DNA of 64,000 nucleotides, from NCBI RefSeq assembly GCF_002892535.1, contig NZ_CP024847.1:372001-436000 (forward strand), in the 5' to 3' direction. This document shows, piece after piece, positions 36,801-45,680 of the stretch. The notes below the pieces were generated by a model that did not search any database, had not been told where the DNA came from, and worked only from the letters and a program-made list of their open reading frames with translations. Source of the stretch: Aquella oligotrophica. Lineage in GTDB: Bacteria; Pseudomonadota; Gammaproteobacteria; Burkholderiales; UBA11063. The stretch's first letter is position 1. The number at the start of each line of letters is the position of its first letter. A program made the translations under genes and the position numbers.

Positions 36801-36930
36801 AGGTGCCAATGCGCAACACTCAGTTGGTTTGGGCATTATTGGTGGGATACTTGGTTCAGTTTTAATAGGAACTTTATTAACTCCAGCCTTTTTTGCCATG
36901 ATTATGAAGAATAAAGAAGTTAAAAAATAA
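33805..36930 (+). CDS. RND efflux permease 2 (HAE1/AcrB family)
   Basis: A 1041-residue permease starting LNIFIRRPILATVISLIIML. The relay Asp pair is in LAIGIVVDDAIVIVENIERL and the relay Lys in LLGLSAKNIILLTEFAL. Loop motifs (GANAETGAKVVAAQIENQLNG, FNQPAIRGLSTTGG) are those of AcrB-type pumps. It is followed after 24 nt by a third permease with no adaptor of its own. Two permeases in tandem resemble MdtBC/MuxBC, whose subunits form a mixed trimer, although those belong to a different branch. Its ribosome site seems supplied by the overlapping short frame at 33752. Confidence 0.93.
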   Translation: MRLNIFIRRPILATVISLIIMLCGAVAMMNLPVSQFPSISPPTISISASYPGANAETGAKVVAAQIENQLNGVANLMYMMTSTTSTGTISITLYYNVGTDTNYAINEVLNRLQAAMPLLPMTVQQQGVTARKSSPDMLMMVSYYSDPYIDPKWVSEYLQRTVENDLLLLPTIGTVSVFGSGSYAINVWFDPNKMQRYSVTVNDLQSAIEDQNEEYIVGRSNAVPNEAESRLTINMTGQPMYSTPEQFGNIILKNNNNQTVRIKDVARVELGSNNYNTIAQVNYRDENGKFKNYPCTLMFIYTVPNANQLEARQQVLDKIAEDAKRFPFGLKYRVTLDNSKFVAASVKNVNETLRIAFLLVAVIIYLFLQNWRASVIAICTIPVSVIGTMACLYMVGFSLNTLSLFALILAIGIVVDDAIVIVENIERLREEHPEWSLRKVIEETMQEVFGAIVAIVLVLSVVFVPVMALGGLSGIMYRQFAVTIACAVVLSGICALTFTPAISHLILKSGMEKPKFLAWFDVWFAKLTKFYVNLATYLVHHKKTAIMVWLAVVIGMGAMFKAVSLGFVPSEDQGLIFSTINLPSSSSLEATKAKVNQMVEKLTKNHSIDTITSVTGLDFLDFSSQKTYSASIFIVLKDWDLRKTKDSSADYIIDQVNEFGKHEPGMVIRAFNQPAIRGLSTTGGLEFFIEDRVIGDPKKLQKVVAQFIERMKKHKEVATGFQTLDTNVLSMSILPDVDRAKFYGVNLNTLYDSVQAMYSSYYVNYAYIMQDLVWVILEADYRFRATLQNLDNVFVHSTTTDKMIPINSVVKISTSTDAQVIQRFQDYFASKVTLIPAPGYSMADVMKVVVNEVQNIPKGYNYDWFGTSFQQQQSKSTSGIAFLFSLIMIYLVLAALYEMWRLPWVVMLGIPCALFGSAAILLISGRTNDLYFQISLLALLGLSAKNIILLTEFALQIMKTGVSSEESAIHSLELRFRPIVMTSVTFIFGTLPLVFADGAGANAQHSVGLGIIGGILGSVLIGTLLTPAFFAMIMKNKEVKK

Positions 36931-36954
36931 TAATTTTTATAAATTAGGTATTCT

Positions 36955-39900
36955 ATGCTACGGTTTTTTATTAATAATCCTGTATTTTCATCGGTAGTTT
37001 CAATTATTATCGTGATTTGTGGTTTGGTGGCTATTTTTAATTTGCCGCTAGCAGAATATCCAAATATTGCTCCGCCAACGATTACAATTACCGCTCACTA
37101 TCCTGGTGCCAATGCCGAGACTATCCAGAAAACCGTAGCGTCTCCAATTGAAGATCAGGTAAATGGTGCCAACCAGATGATTTATATGAATTCTGTGATG
37201 TCTAGTAATGGCGATTACAATCTGGTAGTTACTTTTGCGGTAGGTACCAATCTGAATGCCGTTATTGGTGATGTTTTGAATCGTCTGAATACTGCATTAC
37301 CAATGCTTCCCCAGATGGTTCAAAATCTTGGTGTGACCATGCGTAAGAGTTCACAAAATGTCTTGATGTCTATTTCAATGCAGACGGATGGGCGTCAGGA
37401 TCAGGTATATTTAAGTAATTATACTTATCGGGCTATTTATACTGAGCTAGTAAGGGTTAAAGGTGTTGGTGATGTCCAAATGGCTGGTGCACGTACTTAT
37501 TCTATGCGAATTTGGTTACAGCCAGATAAAATGCAAAAGCTTGGTGTAACACTTACCGACGTCCAAAATGCAATTAATGAACAAAACGTTCAGGTTGCAG
37601 TGGGGCAAGTCGCAGCGCCGCCAGCAACTGGACCAAGCCTCATGACAATTAATTTAGTTGGTCAGAGTTATTATAGCGATCCGAAACAATTTGAACAAAT
37701 TGTCGTACGGAATAGCGGAGTTCAGTATATCCGGATTAAAGATATTGCCAGAGTTGAGCTTGGGGCATTTAGTTATGATACTATCAATAAGCTTGATCAT
37801 GATTCTACTATTGGATTACAGATTTATCTTGATCCAAGTGCGAATCAGTTGGCAACACATGCTGCAATTATGGAAACGATGGAGCGGTTGGGTAAACAGT
37901 TCCCAGATGGTATAACTTATAAAATATCCTTTGATAATACAAAATTTATTAAAAAAGCCTTGACCAACGTTGCTGAAACGCTACGTGATGCATGTATTCT
38001 AGTTGTATTAGTCGTATTCTTATTCTTACAAAAAGGTCGGGCAACACTTATTCCGATTCTAACCATTCCGGTTGCAGTTGTTGGTACTTTCGCAGGGATG
38101 TATGCTACTGGTTTCAGTATCAATAACCTGACCCTTTTTGGCTTGATTCTATCGATTGGTATCGTGGTTGATGATTCAATCGTGGTTATCGAAAACGTTG
38201 AGCGGATCATGGAACAACAGAAGTGTAGTGCCAAAGAAGCTAGTATTAAGTCGATGGAAGAGGTTGCGAGCGCGCTAATTGCTATTGTCTTGGTACTATG
38301 TTGTGCATTTATTCCTTCAGCATTTCTGGGTGGCTTAACCGGGATACTTTATCAGCAATTTGCAGTAACTATTGCAATTTCTGTAGTTTTATCTGGGATT
38401 GTCGCATTGACTTTGACACCTGCTTTGTGTGCCATAATGCTTAAAGATGGTCATCAGGTAGAAGTTAAAAACAGATTTTTTGTCGCATTTAATAAAGGTT
38501 TTGAGAAGTTTACCGATGCTTATATTTTTGCGGTAAAGCTTTTACTTGAAAAACGTAAACTATTTATGGGCGTCTTTGGTGGCGTGTTATTACTTACTGC
38601 ATTTATTTATCATATCATGCCAGTAGGGTTCATTCCAAATGAAGATAAAGGGTTCTTTATGACCCAAATTACGTTGCCAAATAATGCCTCGTTACAAAGA
38701 ACTGAAAAAGTAACGGATGATTTTGTTACTTATCTCCTAAAAGATAAGAAGAATATTGAAAACAGTATTAGCCTTATTGGGATTGATCAATTGCATGCGG
38801 GGTCAGTAAAAACCAATGTAGCTACAATAACTGCGGACTTGGTGGATTGGGATGAGCGAAAAGATGATGTTAATGTCTTAATTAGTAGAGCTAATCAATT
38901 TGGCAAAACTTATAAAGATGCGAATTTTCTCTCATACAATCAGCCTGCTATTGATGGTATCAGTAATACTAACGGTATAGAAATGTATATTCAGGATAAA
39001 GTAACCGGTAGTTATGTTGACCTAGATAATTATGCCAAGAAAATGACGGCTGAATTAAATAAAAGCCCACTAGTTGAAAGAAGTTATTATACATTTAATC
39101 CTTATAATCAGGCTTATAATGTTTTGGTAGATATAGATCGAGCTAAATTTTATGGTTTGCAGGTTTCTGATATTTATAATCTGCTTGAAGCTAATTATGG
39201 ACCAGATCTAGTGAATTATTTCTACCGGATGGGTGATTTATTCTGGGTAACTGTTCAAAGTGATTTTGAATACCGTAAGAGCCCTGAGCAGTTAGATAAT
39301 TTATATGTCAGAAATTCAAATGAGTCAATGGTACCAGTTAACTCGGTGGTTAAAACTAGTATGTCAACTTCACCTGACGTGATTGAACGAGTTAATGATT
39401 ATCTAGCAACGAAAATTGTTGTAGAACCTAAAGATGGTATCACCATTTCTCAGGTTATACAGTTAATGAATGATGTCGCTACTAAAGTCTTGCCTAAAGA
39501 ATATAGCTATACTTGGTATGGTGTCGCATACCAGCAGGCAAATACTGGAACAACGTCAACCTTTGCCTTTGCTTTTGGTATGATTATGATCTTCCTAGTG
39601 TTGGCTGGTCAATATGAAATGTGGCGTTTACCATTTGTGGTAATAATGGGGATTCCATTTGCGTTATTTGGTGCTGGAGCTATTTTATTGATGCGTGGCT
39701 TAGACAATGATCTCTATTTCCAGATTAGTCTGATTACCTTACTAGGCTTATCCGCTAAGAATGCGATTCTGATTGTTGAATTTGCGGTAGAACACTGGCG
39801 CGAAGGTGCAAGTACAGTTGATTCAGTGTTAATCGCAGCTAGACAACGGTTTAGACCAATTATCATGACGTCGCTTGCCTTTATTTTGGGTGCTTTGCCG

Positions 39901-40062
39901 TTGGCAATTGCGCATGGTGCCAATTCGAATGCTGAACACTCAGTTGGGACTGGTATTATTGGTGGGATGCTTGGTTCAACTTTGATTGCAATTATCTTTG
40001 TCCCACTATTCTTTGTGGTAGTTATGGGTAAAAAAACTTATACTAAGCCGGAAGATGAATAA
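36955..40062 (+). CDS. RND efflux permease 3 (HAE1/AcrB family)
   Basis: A 1035-residue permease starting LRFFINNPVFSSVVSIIIVI. The relay Asp pair is in LSIGIVVDDSIVVIENVERI and the Lys in LLGLSAKNAILIVEFAVEH, so it should be active in proton coupling. It differs enough from permease 2 over both periplasmic loops that it is not a recent duplicate. It follows permease 2 by 24 nt and precedes corA by 19 nt. It may share the lipoprotein adaptor at 27841 or one encoded elsewhere. Confidence 0.93.
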   Translation: MLRFFINNPVFSSVVSIIIVICGLVAIFNLPLAEYPNIAPPTITITAHYPGANAETIQKTVASPIEDQVNGANQMIYMNSVMSSNGDYNLVVTFAVGTNLNAVIGDVLNRLNTALPMLPQMVQNLGVTMRKSSQNVLMSISMQTDGRQDQVYLSNYTYRAIYTELVRVKGVGDVQMAGARTYSMRIWLQPDKMQKLGVTLTDVQNAINEQNVQVAVGQVAAPPATGPSLMTINLVGQSYYSDPKQFEQIVVRNSGVQYIRIKDIARVELGAFSYDTINKLDHDSTIGLQIYLDPSANQLATHAAIMETMERLGKQFPDGITYKISFDNTKFIKKALTNVAETLRDACILVVLVVFLFLQKGRATLIPILTIPVAVVGTFAGMYATGFSINNLTLFGLILSIGIVVDDSIVVIENVERIMEQQKCSAKEASIKSMEEVASALIAIVLVLCCAFIPSAFLGGLTGILYQQFAVTIAISVVLSGIVALTLTPALCAIMLKDGHQVEVKNRFFVAFNKGFEKFTDAYIFAVKLLLEKRKLFMGVFGGVLLLTAFIYHIMPVGFIPNEDKGFFMTQITLPNNASLQRTEKVTDDFVTYLLKDKKNIENSISLIGIDQLHAGSVKTNVATITADLVDWDERKDDVNVLISRANQFGKTYKDANFLSYNQPAIDGISNTNGIEMYIQDKVTGSYVDLDNYAKKMTAELNKSPLVERSYYTFNPYNQAYNVLVDIDRAKFYGLQVSDIYNLLEANYGPDLVNYFYRMGDLFWVTVQSDFEYRKSPEQLDNLYVRNSNESMVPVNSVVKTSMSTSPDVIERVNDYLATKIVVEPKDGITISQVIQLMNDVATKVLPKEYSYTWYGVAYQQANTGTTSTFAFAFGMIMIFLVLAGQYEMWRLPFVVIMGIPFALFGAGAILLMRGLDNDLYFQISLITLLGLSAKNAILIVEFAVEHWREGASTVDSVLIAARQRFRPIIMTSLAFILGALPLAIAHGANSNAEHSVGTGIIGGMLGSTLIAIIFVPLFFVVVMGKKTYTKPEDE

Positions 40063-40081
40063 TTAGATGAGGTAATTTCAG

Positions 40082-41176
40082 ATGGCTAATAGATTATTAA
40101 AACATTTTCTGCCTACCGCAAAGATTTCTGCGGAACGTAGCAAAGATATTCTATTAGTTAATCCAACTGTTTCTGGTGAGAGAGAGTATGCAGAAAGGAG
40201 TAGCCTTTCTGCATTTTCTTATTCAGGAACCTATGTTTTTTCACAAAGCGCATTAACTATCTCTGAAGTCGACAGATTCCGTGACAATGATCTGATTAAT
40301 TGGATCAACCTTGGTGGAATTAATAAGAAAGATGTTGAACACATTTGTGAACTTTTTAATGTGCACAGCTTACTAGTTGAAGATATATTTAGTGTTGGAC
40401 AACGACCAAAAGTTGACGAAGTCGACGGGGTTTTATTTTGTCAGCTAAATATGCTTTATTATAACGAAGATGAGTGCAGGGTCGAAAGTGAGCAGATAAG
40501 TCTTGCTCTTGGCAAAGATTACCTTCTTTCGATACAGGAAGATGATACTCGTGATGTATTCGATCCATTAAGACTAAGACTAAATATTGCGACTACTAAA
40601 TTGCGCCAGCGCCAAGCAGATTATTTATTGTATAGTATGTTGGATTTGATAGTTGATAATTATTTTTTGGTAATGGAAAAACTGGCAAACCGGATTGAAG
40701 CAATGGAAGATGAGGTTATTCATAATAGCTATAATCAAAGTTTGCTTCAAATTAATCTTCTTCGAAAGGAATTAATCATCCTTCGTCGGAATATTATTCC
40801 GGTACGTGATTTAATCGGCGGGATTATCCGAAGTGAATCAAGTCTTATTGAAGAACGTAACTTAAAATACTTTAAAGATATTAATGACCATATTATACAG
40901 GCGTATGAGCTGAGTGAAAACTATCGGGACATGGTGACTAATATTCAAGATTTATACATTAATAATGTGAATCTGAAACTAAATGAGATTATGAAGTTTA
41001 TTGCCGTACTTACCTGTCTCATGGCTCCAGCCACCATCATTGGCGGAATTTTTGGTATGAATTTTGATATCATTCCTTATGCACATAAACATTATGGCTT
41101 TTATCTGGCGATTGCATTAATGATTGCTATTCCTTGGGGTATGCTAGTAATGTTTAAGCGGCGTAATTGGTTTTAG
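40082..41176 (+). CDS. corA: Magnesium/cobalt transporter CorA
   Basis: A 364-residue protein. A large cytoplasmic N-terminal domain with long helices (about 190-300) leads to two C-terminal membrane segments. The signature GMNFDIIPYAHKHYG follows TM1, and the protein ends FKRRNWF with the basic residues usual after TM2. It forms a pentameric Mg2+ channel in the inner membrane. Its start is 19 nt after RND permease 3; this is probably just packing rather than a functional link. Confidence 0.92.
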   Translation: MANRLLKHFLPTAKISAERSKDILLVNPTVSGEREYAERSSLSAFSYSGTYVFSQSALTISEVDRFRDNDLINWINLGGINKKDVEHICELFNVHSLLVEDIFSVGQRPKVDEVDGVLFCQLNMLYYNEDECRVESEQISLALGKDYLLSIQEDDTRDVFDPLRLRLNIATTKLRQRQADYLLYSMLDLIVDNYFLVMEKLANRIEAMEDEVIHNSYNQSLLQINLLRKELIILRRNIIPVRDLIGGIIRSESSLIEERNLKYFKDINDHIIQAYELSENYRDMVTNIQDLYINNVNLKLNEIMKFIAVLTCLMAPATIIGGIFGMNFDIIPYAHKHYGFYLAIALMIAIPWGMLVMFKRRNWF

Positions 41177-41184
41177 TGTGTAGT

Positions 41185-41754
41185 ATGGATAATATCATTC
41201 CTTTCTCTAAAGAATCTTTACGTCGTGAAATGCGTCAGCTACGCAAATTGCTTCATGCCTCAATATCCATTTCAGCAAGCCAAAATGTACTTAAAAATCT
41301 TTTACCACTTTTGACTAATGTTAAAAAAATTGGCGTTTATCATGCCGTTGGTAGTGAATTAAATCTTTCTCCTGTCATTGAGTATGCTTTGAAGTCTGAA
41401 ATTGAAGTTTTTTTGCCAGTTGCGTATAAAGAGAATAGATTAATGCGGTTTGAGAAAATTATTCAGCAAACAGAGTCATGCCCTGTGTTCTATCCCGAGG
41501 ATTATCAGTTAGCAAGTGAAACAAAATGTTATAATCTTGACTTGGTGTTATTACCCCTAGTTGCTGTAGACGTAAAGGGCTATCGACTTGGGCAGGGTGG
41601 CGGATATTACGATACAACTTTTACTAGCTTGGCAGAAAGACCGCTTCTTTGTGGGGTTGGCTATGCCGATCAATTGATTGACTTAGTACCGCATGATGAT
41701 TGGGATTTGCAGCTTGATTATTTTTTATCCGAACAAAGACTAATAAAATTTTAG
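41185..41754 (+). CDS. 5-formyltetrahydrofolate cyclo-ligase
   Basis: A 189-residue enzyme that converts 5-formyl-THF to 5,10-methenyl-THF with ATP. LRREMRQLRKLLHA at the start and LLPLVAVDVKGYRLGQGGGYYDTTF (about 125-150) are the family hallmarks. The Met at 41185 is preferred to an earlier in-frame TTG at 41167, which overlaps corA, because it starts with the usual FSKESLRREMR region. It lies 8 nt after the corA stop. Confidence 0.92.
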   Translation: MDNIIPFSKESLRREMRQLRKLLHASISISASQNVLKNLLPLLTNVKKIGVYHAVGSELNLSPVIEYALKSEIEVFLPVAYKENRLMRFEKIIQQTESCPVFYPEDYQLASETKCYNLDLVLLPLVAVDVKGYRLGQGGGYYDTTFTSLAERPLLCGVGYADQLIDLVPHDDWDLQLDYFLSEQRLIKF

Positions 41755-41794
41755 AACAAATTACAGTTAATTATCTATAACTAATGGACTTAAA

Positions 41795-42886
41795 ATGCAG
41801 TTTATTGATTTAAAAAAACAATATCAGTTAATCAAAGATGATGTACTAAACGAAATTAATCAGGTGCTTGATTCTGGTCAATATATCCTTGGTGATAAAG
41901 TACCAGAGCTTGAAAAGCAACTTGCTAGCTATACAGGTGCGAAACATTGTATAGGTGTGTGCGATGGTACAAAAGCACTTTTAATGGCATTAATGGCGCT
42001 TGATATCAAAGCTGGTGATGAAGTGATTGTCCCTGCTTTTACTTTTATTGCGACTGCATCGATGGCAGCTCTTCTTGGGATTACTCCGGTTTTTGTTGAT
42101 GTTGATGAAAAAACTTATAATCTTGATCCGGCGAAACTTGAAGCAGCCATTACTTCTAAGACTAAAGCAATTATACCAGTTAGCTTATATGGACAATGTG
42201 CAGATTTTGACGCAATTAATGCGATTGCGGCTAAGCATAATCTGGCGGTTATTGAAGATGGTGCACAAAGTTTTGGCGCGACATATAAAGGGCGTCAATC
42301 ATGTAGTCTTACTACAATTGCAACGACTAGTTTTTTCCCCTCTAAGCCATTGGGTTGTTACGGCGATGGTGGTGCGATTTTTACCAATAATGATGAAATT
42401 GCCACTAGATTAAAATGGATTCGGATTCATGGGCAGGATAAACGCTATCATCATGCAACTCTTGGTATAAACGGGCGCTTAGATACCTTGCAAGCTGGGG
42501 TGCTACTAGCAAAAATGCGGATATTTCCAGAAGAGGTGAAATTACGCGAAAAAGTTGCTGTACGTTACAATCAGCTTTTATCTGATGCAAATTGTGTAAC
42601 TCCGTATCTGGCAGCTGGAAATACTTCGGTTTATGCCCAGTATACGCTTCTAGTAAATGATCGGGATGGCTTGATCAAGTTTCTTAATGAGAATGGGATT
42701 CCAACCGCAGTACATTATCCAATTCCATTACATAAGCAACCAATATTTACACATAACTATCATGGACAGGATTTATCTGTATCCGAAAAAGTTGCTGCTA
42801 AAGTTGTAAGCTTGCCAATGCATCCATATCTTGATGAAGAAACTCAGGATAAGATTGTTGCTACAGTTAAACAGTTTATTGGTTAA
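41795..42886 (+). CDS. DegT/DnrJ/EryC1/StrS sugar aminotransferase
   Basis: A 363-residue PLP enzyme. MQFIDLKKQYQLIKDDVL at the start, GDEVIVPAFTFIATA near residue 72, EDGAQSFGATYKG near 152 and the PLP lysine in FFPSKPLGCYGDGG near 184 identify the family. The closest type is WbpE/WlbC, which aminates a UDP-3-keto-sugar during O-antigen or glycan synthesis. It stands alone, without other sugar genes. The next gene starts directly at its stop codon. Confidence 0.88.
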   Translation: MQFIDLKKQYQLIKDDVLNEINQVLDSGQYILGDKVPELEKQLASYTGAKHCIGVCDGTKALLMALMALDIKAGDEVIVPAFTFIATASMAALLGITPVFVDVDEKTYNLDPAKLEAAITSKTKAIIPVSLYGQCADFDAINAIAAKHNLAVIEDGAQSFGATYKGRQSCSLTTIATTSFFPSKPLGCYGDGGAIFTNNDEIATRLKWIRIHGQDKRYHHATLGINGRLDTLQAGVLLAKMRIFPEEVKLREKVAVRYNQLLSDANCVTPYLAAGNTSVYAQYTLLVNDRDGLIKFLNENGIPTAVHYPIPLHKQPIFTHNYHGQDLSVSEKVAAKVVSLPMHPYLDEETQDKIVATVKQFIG

Positions 42887-43654
42887 ATGATGAGTTTCTT
42901 TAATTATCATATGCCTCCATTTTTAAATGTAATGGGGGCTTTTTATGTCTTGGTCGCAGCACCGTTTTTAATTAGTTTCCTACGCCAAGGCTACTGGAGG
43001 GGGGTATTTAGCCAGCTAAGCCGCGAATTATACCACTACCGTTTATGGGTAATTCCTGTACTTGCTCTTGAATTATTATTAATAAAATTTGCTGATTTAC
43101 CAGTAACTTTATGGGTGAAAGCTCTTGATGATAATATCCATGCTTATACATTCTGGGATTTTATTTGCTCCTGTGCTGAAGGCGGCTTTGTTGCTGGATT
43201 TTTGTTTACTATTTTTATGCTTGCAAATTATTTCAATAAATATAAGTTATCGCAAGTAGCTAGAATCAGTCTGATGAGTTCCATTTATGGTGGCTTGGCA
43301 AACGGAGTGCTTAAATTTATTTTTAATCGGCAGCGACCATCAATTGGTCTTGATCAATGGCATTTCTTTGCTTTTTTTGAAAGTGGTGCCAAGCATTTTG
43401 GTGATTTGATGTATGCTTATAATAGTATGCCATCCGGACATACTATATCAACCCTTGCGGCGATAATGCCATTTTTTCTTGCCTACCAATCAAAAAAAAT
43501 TCGTATTGGCTTAGTTATCTGGGCATTGATGGTTAATTTTTCCCGAGTCTATACTATAAATCACTGGCTAAGTGATGTTGTAATGGCAAGTATTCTTGGT
43601 ATTATAATTGGCGTTGCTGTATTTAAGGTAAATGAGTTTAGGTTTAAAAAATAA
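42887..43654 (+). CDS. PAP2-family membrane phosphatase
   Basis: A 255-residue protein with about six membrane segments and the three-part PAP2 signature: KFIFNRQRP (about 144), MPSGHT (about 182) and SRVYTINHWLSD (about 218). Such enzymes remove phosphate from lipid pyrophosphates, for example undecaprenyl pyrophosphate or lipid A. It starts immediately after the aminotransferase stop (TAAATG); an ATG one codon later is equally possible. A G6 run at 42999-43004 is in frame. Confidence 0.85.
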   Translation: MMSFFNYHMPPFLNVMGAFYVLVAAPFLISFLRQGYWRGVFSQLSRELYHYRLWVIPVLALELLLIKFADLPVTLWVKALDDNIHAYTFWDFICSCAEGGFVAGFLFTIFMLANYFNKYKLSQVARISLMSSIYGGLANGVLKFIFNRQRPSIGLDQWHFFAFFESGAKHFGDLMYAYNSMPSGHTISTLAAIMPFFLAYQSKKIRIGLVIWALMVNFSRVYTINHWLSDVVMASILGIIIGVAVFKVNEFRFKK

Positions 43655-43694
43655 CCTTTTGTTACCATATCAATAATCTTCTCTTTTTAAAATT

Positions 43695-44333
43695 ATGCGC
43701 AATAAAAAATATTGGTTAATTATTCTAATCTCGGCTATCATTGGTCTGGTATTTGCCCGCGATGATATTCTTAATCAGTTTGAACAGTTATTTGGGCATA
43801 GTGGTTCACCACATCCAACGGTAGTTAATGCAACGGGAACTATTGAAGTTGCTTTTAGTCCGAATAATGGTGGAACGGCTACTATAGTCAAGGCAGTCAA
43901 TGAGGCAAAGCAGACTATTCTGGTATCAGCGTATAGTTTTACCTCCAAAGATATTGCTAATAGTCTTCTGGATGCCAAGAAACGTGGAGTAACTGTAAAG
44001 TTAATTTTGGATAAATCACAAGTAAGTCAGAAATATTCTTCGAGTACTTTTTTCGCTAATCAAGGCTTTGATATGCGGATTGATGTCAAGCATGCTATTT
44101 ATCACGATAAGGTAATGATTATTGATGATAAAACTGTAATAACAGGATCTTTTAATTTTACCAAAGCTGCTGAAACGAAAAATGCCGAAAATCTCCTTGT
44201 GATAAGAGATAATCCTGAACTTGCTAAATTATATACCCAAGATTGGTGGTTTAACTGGCAGCAGGCGGTCTCACGCGATGAATTCTTTGCCAACTATAAG
44301 ACAAAATCGAAACGAAATAATGATGATGAATAA
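43695..44333 (+). CDS. Phospholipase D-like nuclease, membrane anchored or exported
   Basis: A 212-residue protein. An N-terminal hydrophobic segment (YWLIILISAIIGLVFA) is a signal or anchor. A single PLD motif, HAIYHDKVMIIDD (H-x-K-x4-D, about residue 137), is followed by GSFNFTKAAE, as in the Nuc/endonuclease subfamily that works as a dimer. Likely a periplasmic nuclease, possibly for DNA salvage. The end overlaps the start of the next gene by about 14 nt. Confidence 0.82.
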   Translation: MRNKKYWLIILISAIIGLVFARDDILNQFEQLFGHSGSPHPTVVNATGTIEVAFSPNNGGTATIVKAVNEAKQTILVSAYSFTSKDIANSLLDAKKRGVTVKLILDKSQVSQKYSSSTFFANQGFDMRIDVKHAIYHDKVMIIDDKTVITGSFNFTKAAETKNAENLLVIRDNPELAKLYTQDWWFNWQQAVSRDEFFANYKTKSKRNNDDE

Positions 44334-45480
44334 GCAAATATTTAACCTTACGCATGAAGAGCAGTTACTTACGGATAAGCTTTCTTCAGTTATCAAAGAA
44401 GAAATTAGTAAAAGTGGTGGTTTGATTCCATTTAAGCGTTATATGGAATTGGCATTATATTATCCCGGACTTGGTTATTATAGCAATCCCCGCCAAAAAT
44501 TTGGTAAGGAAGGTGACTTTATTACTTCCCCGATGGTCTCTTCGTTATTTGGCAATACTCTTGCCCGCCAGATTCTGGAAGTGATAAATTTTGGTGTATT
44601 CCCTCAAGTGCTTGAGTTTGGTGCTGGAAATGGTAAGCTAGCGGCAGATATATTAAATTCAATCGGTAGCGAAATTACCTCCTATTGTATACTGGAGCTA
44701 AGTGCCGATCTAATTGCGTTACAGAAAGAAACTATCCAGAAAATAGCTGGGGATTATTTTGATAAGGTAGTCTGGCTTAATGAGTTGCCAGAGAAATTTG
44801 ATGGGGTTATCATTGCCAACGAAGTTCTTGATGCTCAACCCTGTGAATTACTTTATCGTAAGGGGGATAGCATTCACGAAATCGGGGTTAGCTATACTGC
44901 CGAAGGTAAATTTATCTATAAAGACTATGATTCGAGCTGGCAAGCTGATAACGATGATATAACTAATCATTGGACTAATGGTTATCAAAGCGAGTGGCAT
45001 GGTGCCAATTCTGCTTTTATTAAAACCCTTGCTACTAAGCTTAATCATGGTGTGATCTTACTGATTGACTATGGCTATGGACAAACAGAATACTACCATC
45101 AAGAGTTTTATAAGGGGCGATTAAGAGGATTCTTCCGCCACCACCTCCTTGATGATGTTCTTATTTATCCCGGGTTAATTGATATTACTACCAGTGTTAA
45201 TTGGACAAAAATAGCTACCACTGCAATTGATGCTGGTTTGGATTTGATTGGCTATGTTAATCAAGCCGCATTCTTGATTAATGCGGGGATTGCTGAAACA
45301 ATGGGTGAATTAAGAAAGAACTTGTCTAATGATGAATATATCAAGCTGTCAAATCAAGTAAATCAGCTAGTCTCGGCAAATCAGATGGGCGAATTATTTA
45401 AGGTAATGGCATTAAGTCGTGGAATTGATGAAGCCGATTGGTGTGGCTTTAGATCTGGAGATTTAAGCTATACACTGTAA
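44320..45480 (+). CDS. SAM-dependent methyltransferase, MidA/NDUFAF7 family
   Basis: A 386-residue protein. GGLIPFKRYMELALYYPGLGYYSNP (about 25-50), GKEGDFITSPMVS and the SAM site VLEFGAGNGKLAADIL (about 98) are characteristic of the PF02636 (DUF185) family. The mitochondrial member NDUFAF7 methylates an Arg of complex I; the bacterial role is unclear. Three consecutive ATG codons at 44320, 44323 and 44326 are all possible starts; all overlap the nuclease gene slightly. The frame open further upstream is not used. Repeat copy B begins at the base after its stop. Confidence 0.85.
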   Translation: MMMNKQIFNLTHEEQLLTDKLSSVIKEEISKSGGLIPFKRYMELALYYPGLGYYSNPRQKFGKEGDFITSPMVSSLFGNTLARQILEVINFGVFPQVLEFGAGNGKLAADILNSIGSEITSYCILELSADLIALQKETIQKIAGDYFDKVVWLNELPEKFDGVIIANEVLDAQPCELLYRKGDSIHEIGVSYTAEGKFIYKDYDSSWQADNDDITNHWTNGYQSEWHGANSAFIKTLATKLNHGVILLIDYGYGQTEYYHQEFYKGRLRGFFRHHLLDDVLIYPGLIDITTSVNWTKIATTAIDAGLDLIGYVNQAAFLINAGIAETMGELRKNLSNDEYIKLSNQVNQLVSANQMGELFKVMALSRGIDEADWCGFRSGDLSYTL

Positions 45481-45615
45481 GTAACTGCCGTACTATCTCG
45501 CAATAGCTGCGTTGCAAGGCTCCTTATTTACTTCTCATGTAAACCGCGTCGCCTTGCTTCTTGCTCTTGCTACATATTCTGGCAGTTACAGAGCTTACAT
45601 AGCATGAGTAATTAC
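45481..45615 (+). repeat. Intergenic repeat, copy B (nested stem-loop)
   Basis: A 135-bp element. The outer stem is GTAACTGCC (45481-45489) with GGCAGTTAC (45581-45589), the middle stem GCAAGGC (45514-45520) with GCCTTGC (45551-45557), and the tip TTTAC (45527-45531) with GTAAA (45539-45543). Paired differences from copy A keep every stem intact. It starts right at the stop codon of the methyltransferase gene and may double as its transcript end. Confidence 0.8.
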
Positions 45616-45680
45616 CATTGTAAGTAACTACATATATACAAAAAAATTTATGGTTATTTGGAATTGATTGGAAATAAAAG

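Noticed and set aside
42999-43004. G6 tract in the PAP2 phosphatase gene as a fourth frame break
   Set aside because: The frame runs through it (YWRGVF) and all three PAP2 motifs follow intact.
45481-45615. Correia repeat (CREE) of Neisseria
   Set aside because: The TATAGTGGATTAA-type ends of Correia elements are absent; the stems and ends belong to a different family.
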